A stretch of 9,760 nucleotides of DNA, from assembly GCA_016293645.1 (NCBI GenBank), contig JAEDDW010000067.1, positions 1 through 9,760 on the forward strand. Reading direction: 5' to 3'. The first letter of the stretch is position 1; each line of letters begins with the position of its first letter. The stretch comes from Treponema sp. Its GTDB lineage: Bacteria > Spirochaetota > Spirochaetia > Treponematales > Treponemataceae. The position numbers and the translations under genes were made by a program. Below are positions 8,375 to 9,760 of this stretch, piece by piece. The notes beneath the pieces are model-generated. The model was not told the origin of the DNA. It saw only the letters and a list, made by a program, of their open reading frames with translations, and ran no database searches.

Positions 8375-9421
8375 ATGGCTACATTATTTGAAGATTACGC
8401 TGGTCGTATCCCACAGGTTAACAAGGCACTTAAAGAATACGGATTTGCAGAAGGAGAAGAAGGTCTCCAGGCTGCTCGCAAGCTTTGCCAGGACAAGGGT
8501 TTTGACCCATACATGGTATGTCAGGAAACACAGCAGATTTGTTTCGAAGATGCTAAGTGGGCATACGTTCTTGGTTCAGCAATCGCTATCAAGGAAGCAG
8601 AAAAGACTGGCGACAAGACAGCTTCTACAGCTGCTGCAAACATCGGTAAGGGACTTCAGGCATTCTGTCTCCCTGGTTCAGTAGCTGATGACCGCAAGGT
8701 AGGTCTCGGACACGGTAACCTCGGTGCTCGCCTCCTTTCAGAAGAAACACAGTGTTTCGCATTCCTGGCTGGTCACGAATCATTCGCTGCAGCTGAAGGT
8801 GCTATCAAGATCGCAGCAAAGGCAAACAATGTTCGCAAGAACAAGCTCCGCGTTATCCTTAACGGTCTCGGAAAGGATGCTGCAAAGATCATCAGCCGCA
8901 TCAACGGATTCACATACGTTCAGACAAAGTTTGACTACTTCAACGGTGAAGGTACAGACAAGGCTCTCACAGTTGTAGAAGAAGTTCCATACGGAAACGA
9001 TCCAAAACGCCTGTGCGTTAAGTGTTACGGTGCAGACGATGTACGCGAAGGTGTTGCAATCATGTGGCACGAAGGCGTAGATGTTTCAATCACAGGAAAC
9101 TCAACAAACCCAACACGTTTCCAGCACCCGGTAGCTGGTACATATAAGAAGGAAAGACTCCTTGCTGGAGAAAAGTACTTCTCTGTAGCTTCAGGTGGTG
9201 GTACAGGTCGTACACTCCATCCAGATAACATGGCTGCAGGTCCAGCATCTTATGGATTCACAGATACTCTCGGACGCATGCACTCAGATGCACAGTTCGC
9301 AGGTTCTTCATCAGTTCCAGCACACGTAGAAATGATGGGCTTCATGGGAATGGGAAACAACCCAATGGTAGGCTGTACAGTAGCATGCGCCGTTGCAGTT
9401 GCTGAAGGTCTTGCTAAATAA
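8375..9421 (+). CDS. GGGtGRT-family protein
   Basis: This 348-residue soluble protein carries the family's signature GGGTGRT at 274-280, followed by LHPDN. The family is defined by this glycine-rich motif; its reaction is not known to me. A nucleotide- or phosphate-binding loop is a plausible reading but is inference. Cysteines that might bear on an Fe-S role include C49, C56, the C214-x-x-C217 pair, C334 and C338. There is no signal peptide or membrane segment. GGAGGA (8361-8366), eight bases before ATG, is a strong ribosome binding site. It is the second gene of an operon with the NifU-like scaffold. Codon use is strongly biased (GGT, CGC/CGT, AAC, GAA), suggesting high expression. Its final 11 codons are duplicated 258 bp downstream, and codons 333-338 contain a word found inverted twice after the gene. 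Confidence 0.95.
   Translation: MATLFEDYAGRIPQVNKALKEYGFAEGEEGLQAARKLCQDKGFDPYMVCQETQQICFEDAKWAYVLGSAIAIKEAEKTGDKTASTAAANIGKGLQAFCLPGSVADDRKVGLGHGNLGARLLSEETQCFAFLAGHESFAAAEGAIKIAAKANNVRKNKLRVILNGLGKDAAKIISRINGFTYVQTKFDYFNGEGTDKALTVVEEVPYGNDPKRLCVKCYGADDVREGVAIMWHEGVDVSITGNSTNPTRFQHPVAGTYKKERLLAGEKYFSVASGGGTGRTLHPDNMAAGPASYGFTDTLGRMHSDAQFAGSSSVPAHVEMMGFMGMGNNPMVGCTVACAVAVAEGLAK
9371..9387 (+). repeat. Intragenic copy of the tail repeat word (inverted relative to the two downstream copies)
   Basis: GGCTGTACAGTAGCATG, within codons 333-338 of the GGGtGRT gene (Gly-Cys-Thr-Val-Ala-Cys), is the exact reverse complement of 9739-9755 (17 bases). Its first 16 bases are the reverse complement of 9482-9497. 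It sits directly upstream of, and overlaps, the 13-base word at 9384-9396 where the 258-bp duplication begins. The core CTGTACAG is itself palindromic. Confidence 0.95.
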
Positions 9422-9444
9422 GTTTAGTCAATCCTAAGTAATGA

Positions 9445-9477
9445 GGGCTGTCCAAAATGGACAGCCCCCTTTTTTTT
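9445..9477 (+). terminator. Intrinsic terminator of the NifU-like/GGGtGRT operon
   Basis: GGGCTGTCCA (9445-9454) pairs perfectly with TGGACAGCCC (9458-9467) around AAA, followed by CC and eight T (9470-9477). It lies 23 bases after the GGGtGRT stop codon and is a strong rho-independent terminator. Confidence 0.95.
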
Positions 9478-9481
9478 GATG

Positions 9482-9501
9482 ATGCTACTGTACAGCCGTC
9501 A
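9482..9501 (+). repeat. 20-bp direct repeat, copy 1
   Basis: ATGCTACTGTACAGCCGTCA lies four bases past the T-run of the first terminator and recurs exactly at 9740-9759. Its first 16 bases are the reverse complement of 9371-9386 in the GGGtGRT gene, so the pair 9371-9386/9482-9497 is a perfect 16-bp inverted repeat enclosing the last 11 codons, stop and terminator. Confidence 0.95.
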
Positions 9502-9548
9502 GTAGAAAAGAAAAATAGTATTTAGAAATTAGCTAAACCGCCAGTACG

Positions 9549-9610
9549 TCAAGAACCTGCAATTTTCACGAAGTGAAAATTGACGCGGATGCGGCAAAGC
9601 AGGTTCTTGA
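9549..9610. repeat. Nested perfect inverted repeats between the two gene tails
   Basis: The outer arms TCAAGAACCTGC (9549-9560) and GCAGGTTCTTGA (9599-9610) are perfect 12-bp complements. Inside is a second perfect hairpin, CAATTTTCAC (9560-9569) and GTGAAAATTG (9573-9582), with loop GAA; the C at 9560 belongs to both stems. A GC-richer stretch (9583-9598) fills the rest. No T-run follows, so it is not a standard terminator. It may be a dispersed palindromic element or a structured RNA; no protein is encoded. Confidence 0.9.
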
Positions 9611-9642
9611 GGGAAAAGACAGGCGAAGACTGGCTTTTCTCC
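9611..9642. repeat. Hairpin abutting the duplicated gene tail
   Basis: GGGAAAAGACAG (9611-9622) pairs with CTGGCTTTTCTCC (9630-9642), with one A-G mismatch and one bulged T, around a seven-base loop. It begins on the base after the outer inverted repeat (9610) and its right arm ends at 9642, the first base of the duplicated tail module. This exact fit suggests that the hairpin end and the module junction are related. Confidence 0.75.
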
Positions 9643-9679
9643 ATGCGCCGTTGCCGTAGCTGAAGGCTTGGCAAAGTAA
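9642..9679 (+). pseudogene. 3'-end remnant of a second GGGtGRT gene
   Basis: Bases 9644-9679 encode CAVAVAEGLAK followed by TAA, identical to residues 338-348 of the intact gene. The 36 bases contain seven differences, all synonymous (for example GCA/GCC, GTT/GTA, CTT/TTG, AAA/AAG). Upstream of 9642 the resemblance stops at once, giving way to a hairpin; no start codon or longer homologous frame is present. Silent-only divergence implies that this tail spent time in a functional gene under selection, not that it is a recent copy. It could be a tail displaced by an integrating element or the end of a deleted paralogue. It is followed by its own terminator. Confidence 0.85.
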
Positions 9680-9706
9680 TTAGCCATTTAGTGGTTTAAT
9701 GAAAAG

Positions 9707-9738
9707 CCCCTGTTCGAAAGAACAGGGGTTTATTTTTT
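9707..9738 (+). terminator. Intrinsic terminator after the duplicated gene tail
   Basis: CCCCTGTTC (9707-9715) and GAACAGGGG (9720-9728) form a perfect 9-bp stem with a GAAA tetraloop, followed by TTTATTTTTT. It lies 27 bases after the remnant's stop codon, matching the layout of the first terminator with different stem sequence. It looks fully functional although no intact gene precedes it. Confidence 0.93.
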
Positions 9739-9739
9739 C

Positions 9740-9759
9740 ATGCTACTGTACAGCCGTCA
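9740..9759 (+). repeat. 20-bp direct repeat, copy 2
   Basis: This is an exact second copy of ATGCTACTGTACAGCCGTCA, again directly after a terminator T-run and 258 bp from copy 1. With the C at 9739, 17 bases are the reverse complement of 9371-9387 in the GGGtGRT gene. The window ends one base later, so further copies may follow. Confidence 0.95.
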
Positions 9760-9760
9760 A

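Larger units (their letters stand above)
9384..9759. repeat. Duplicated 118-bp gene-tail module, period 258 bp
   Basis: Module A (9384-9501) and module B (9642-9759) are both 118 bp and lie exactly 258 bp apart. Both begin with catgcgccgttgc and end with ATGCTACTGTACAGCCGTCA. Between those ends each encodes the same peptide tail, then has exactly 60 bp from stop to the end word, with TAATGA at the same position and a terminator of similar placement but different sequence. The 140 bp between modules (9502-9641) is an AT-rich spacer to 9548, then hairpins. Conserved ends, equal lengths and a diverged interior argue for two diverged versions of one 3' module rather than a fresh tandem copy. Confidence 0.85.

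Noticed and set aside
9384..9679. Diversity-generating retroelement variable/template repeat pair
   Set aside because: Differences between the two tails are all synonymous and not concentrated at adenines, and there is no reverse transcriptase.
9384..9759. Integron cassette with attC sites
   Set aside because: Treponemes can carry integrons and the inverted end words recall attC, but the expected GTTRRRY/RYYYAAC boxes are not found at the module ends and no integrase is in view.

Overview
The window looks like spirochaete chromosome, most likely a host-associated Treponema. This is inferred from gene content and remembered family distributions (a sialidase-like/HAMP/SpoIIE receptor, and a NifU-like gene paired with a GGGtGRT gene), not from a search. 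All four convincing genes are on the + strand and form two transcription units, followed by an unusual repeat-rich tail.

Layout. (1) Positions 1-212 hold no gene. They contain an imperfect hairpin, six head-to-tail 19-bp repeats (42-155) and a T-rich leader. (2) 213-2894 encodes an 893-residue exported, helical TPR-like protein of unknown function. Its stop overlaps by 4 bp the start of (3) 2891-7531, a 1546-residue membrane protein with a periplasmic Asp-box (sialidase-like) region, Ig/FN3-like modules, three membrane segments, a second periplasmic domain, HAMP and a cytoplasmic SpoIIE/RsbU-type PP2C phosphatase. Together they look like an envelope-sensing module that would act on a partner-switching (anti-sigma/anti-anti-sigma) pathway; no such partner gene is in the window. 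(4) A near-consensus extended -10 sigma70-type promoter (7575-7603) starts a strongly codon-biased operon of a NifU/IscU-like scaffold protein (7654-8355) and a GGGtGRT-family protein (8375-9421), ending in a strong terminator (9445-9477). The two are presumably co-produced for an iron-sulfur-related task; the GGGtGRT biochemical function is unknown to me.

(5) The tail, 9384-9760, is the most unusual part. The last 11 codons plus stop of the GGGtGRT gene reappear at 9644-9679, exactly 258 bp downstream. They encode the same residues with seven base differences, all synonymous. This second tail is followed by a second terminator, of different sequence but in the same place, and both terminators are followed by the same 20-bp word at exactly the same 258-bp offset. 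The first 16-17 bases of that word, reverse-complemented, occur inside the GGGtGRT gene just upstream of the duplicated codons. Between the two tail modules lies a set of nested hairpins that ends flush against the second tail. This suggests either a small cassette integrated at the gene's 3' end or the remnant of a diverged paralogue.

Limits: domain calls are by eye, no alignment or fold was computed, and the window ends one base after the second 20-bp word, so the right edge of the repeat region is unseen.
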